From the NCBI GenBank assembly GCA_947594095.1, contig CANQEA010000029.1, forward strand, positions 1-15,367: DNA of 15,367 nucleotides. Direction: 5' to 3'. The notes under the pieces are model-generated. The model saw nothing but the letters and a program-made list of their open reading frames with translations, made no database searches and was not told where the DNA came from. Both the position numbers and the translations under genes were made by a program. Numbering within the stretch: position 1 is the first letter of the stretch; each line of letters begins with the position of its first letter. The stretch comes from an uncultured Clostridia bacterium (GTDB lineage: Bacteria; Bacillota_A; Clostridia; TANB77; CAG-508). Positions 13,983 through 15,367 of the stretch are shown here, one piece after another.

Positions 13983-15367
13983 ATGGAAAAAGAAGTAAAG
14001 AAAAATACAAACAAAAAGAAGATGACAAGGGAACAAATAGAAAAAAAGAAGAAAAGAATAATTAAAACTTTTTGGATAATAGTTGCAATTATTGTATTAG
14101 TAATAGCAGCATTTATTGCAAATGATTTTATTATATTTGACAAAAATACTAAAACAAATTTAGTAATAAATAATAAAAATGTAACAGCAAATTTAAAAAA
14201 TGATGTAATAATTGAAGATGATGTAATATATTTATCTAAACAAGATATTGCAAATTTCTTTGATAAATATATTTATGAAGAAAAAGAAAATAATGAAATA
14301 ATTACAACATATGAAAAGAAAATAGCAAGTATTGGATTTGAAGAAAATGAAGTAATAATAAATGGATCTAAAAAGAAAATATCAGCACATGCAATAAAAA
14401 AAGATGATACAATTTATTTGCCATTTTCAGAAATGTCAGATGTATATGATGTTGAAATAACAAATATTCCAGATACAAAAGTTGTGACAGCAGATTCATT
14501 TGATAAAGAGCAAATAAAAGCAATGGTAACTTCAGATTGTGCTGTTAAGTCTTCTACAAACTTTATTGCAAAAACTGTAGATAGAGTAAAAAAAGGAGAT
14601 TATGTTGTAGTAGTTTCTGAAAATGATGGTTTCGCAAGAATAAGAACAGAAAATGGTAAATTAGGATATATTAAACAAGATAAGCTAACAGGAAACTTTA
14701 CTGTAAGAGAAAACTTAGAAGAAGAAAAACAAATAGAAGGAAAAATAAATTTAGTATGGGATTATTATTCAGAAGTTGCATCAGCACCAAATAGACAAGG
14801 AACTACAATAGATGGAGTAAATGTTGTTTCACCATCATTTATGTATTTAGATAAAAATGGAAAATTAAAAGAAAATATAGGAAATAGTGGTCAAAGTTAT
14901 ATTTCATGGGCACATGAACAAGGCTACAAAGTATGGCCAATGGTATCTAATTCAGGAGATGGAATGCTTGAAGTAACATCTAAAGTTATGAATAGCTACG
15001 AAAATAGACAAGAGCTAATTGAATCAATTGTTGATGTATGTGTGAAAAATAAACTAGATGGTGTAAATATAGATTTTGAAAATATGAAGGTAGAAGATAT
15101 AGATTTATATTCTAGATTTATTATAGAATTAACACCAAGACTTAAAGAAATTGGACTAGTTACTTCTGTTGATGTTACAGCACCTGATGGTGGAGACACA
15201 TGGTCAATGTGTTTTGATAGAAATGTTATTGGTGATGTAGCAGATTATATTGTGTTTATGGCTTATGATGAATATGGATCAGGTAGTGATAAAGCAGGTA
15301 CAACTGCAGGATATGACTGGGTAAAACTTAGCTTAAATAAATTTTTACAAACAGAAGAAATTGAAAG
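13983..15367 (+). CDS. Membrane-anchored GH18 glycosidase with stalk and SH3-like domains (3' end outside window)
   Basis: 461 codons are visible. A Lys-rich cytoplasmic start is followed by one membrane segment at about residues 29-48, which fits an uncleaved signal anchor with the rest outside. Residues ~58-160 resemble the small domain at the N-terminus of copper amine oxidase-like proteins (VINNKNV...DVIYLSKQDI, DTIYLPFSEM). Residues ~170-235 look like a bacterial SH3 domain (GDYVVVVSENDGFARIRT...GYIKQDKL). From ~255 a GH18 barrel begins, with the catalytic DGVNIDFE at Asp359-Glu366; Glu366 is the expected acid/base. The same motif variant (Asn for the second Asp) occurs in YaaH/SleL/YdhD-type enzymes that act on peptidoglycan or cortex N-acetylglucosamine bonds. 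AAGGGAG precedes the ATG by 9 nt. A role in spore cortex or cell-wall turnover is inferred. Confidence 0.88.
   Translation, partial: MEKEVKKNTNKKKMTREQIEKKKKRIIKTFWIIVAIIVLVIAAFIANDFIIFDKNTKTNLVINNKNVTANLKNDVIIEDDVIYLSKQDIANFFDKYIYEEKENNEIITTYEKKIASIGFEENEVIINGSKKKISAHAIKKDDTIYLPFSEMSDVYDVEITNIPDTKVVTADSFDKEQIKAMVTSDCAVKSSTNFIAKTVDRVKKGDYVVVVSENDGFARIRTENGKLGYIKQDKLTGNFTVRENLEEEKQIEGKINLVWDYYSEVASAPNRQGTTIDGVNVVSPSFMYLDKNGKLKENIGNSGQSYISWAHEQGYKVWPMVSNSGDGMLEVTSKVMNSYENRQELIESIVDVCVKNKLDGVNIDFENMKVEDIDLYSRFIIELTPRLKEIGLVTSVDVTAPDGGDTWSMCFDRNVIGDVADYIVFMAYDEYGSGSDKAGTTAGYDWVKLSLNKFLQTEEIE

Overview
This window comes from a low-GC, probably anaerobic, endospore-forming member of the Clostridia. 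The reasons are the strongly A/T-biased codons (Arg almost always AGA), purine-rich GGAGG-type ribosome sites, acetate metabolism through Pta-AckA, a complete cotJABC spore-coat cluster and a YaaH/SleL-like GH18 enzyme. All recognisable genes lie on the + strand. I see no rRNA, tRNA, CRISPR array or transposase. The species cannot be named from this.

Region 1 (1-4554) is an acetate-metabolism operon: the 3' part of pta, two tandem acetate kinase genes (ackA1, ackA2) and an MFS-type membrane protein, separated by only 19-25 nt. Both ackA genes are broken by the same +1 frameshift at the same codon (232), at CTT CGG AGG. This falls eight codons before the conserved catalytic Arg of the TRSGDID motif. 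The site lies in a 58-bp block that is identical between two otherwise clearly diverged paralogs. The block can fold into a hairpin and contains an internal GGAGG...ATG. CGG is used as an in-frame codon nowhere else in the window. This is the most interesting signal here. It could be programmed +1 recoding resembling prfB or Ty1, split translation, or a shared or recurrent templated mutation.

Region 2 (4555-6520) has its own promoter, one gene for a 606-aa coiled-coil protein with an extremely Asp/Glu-rich domain and a Lys-rich tail, and a good intrinsic terminator.

Region 3 (6550-9287) is cotJA-cotJB-cotJC, with overlapping genes and unusual Cys-rich ends, followed by a MntA/HepT toxin-antitoxin pair. 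The toxin-antitoxin module lies between two direct copies (about 95% identical) of the last ~250 bp of cotJC. The downstream copy is a gene remnant followed by a strong terminator, so the module appears to have inserted at the 3' end of cotJC while leaving a complete cotJC upstream.

Region 4 (9319-13938) is a tightly packed five-gene operon: a polytopic LPG-synthase-TM/UPF0104-type protein, a PlsC-like acyltransferase, two GT8 glycosyltransferases and a second PlsC-like acyltransferase. Together they suggest synthesis and perhaps transbilayer movement of an acylated glycolipid or lipid-linked glycan. Its product is unknown. Region 5 (13983-end) is the 5' part of a membrane-anchored, cell-wall-directed GH18 hydrolase that runs off the window.
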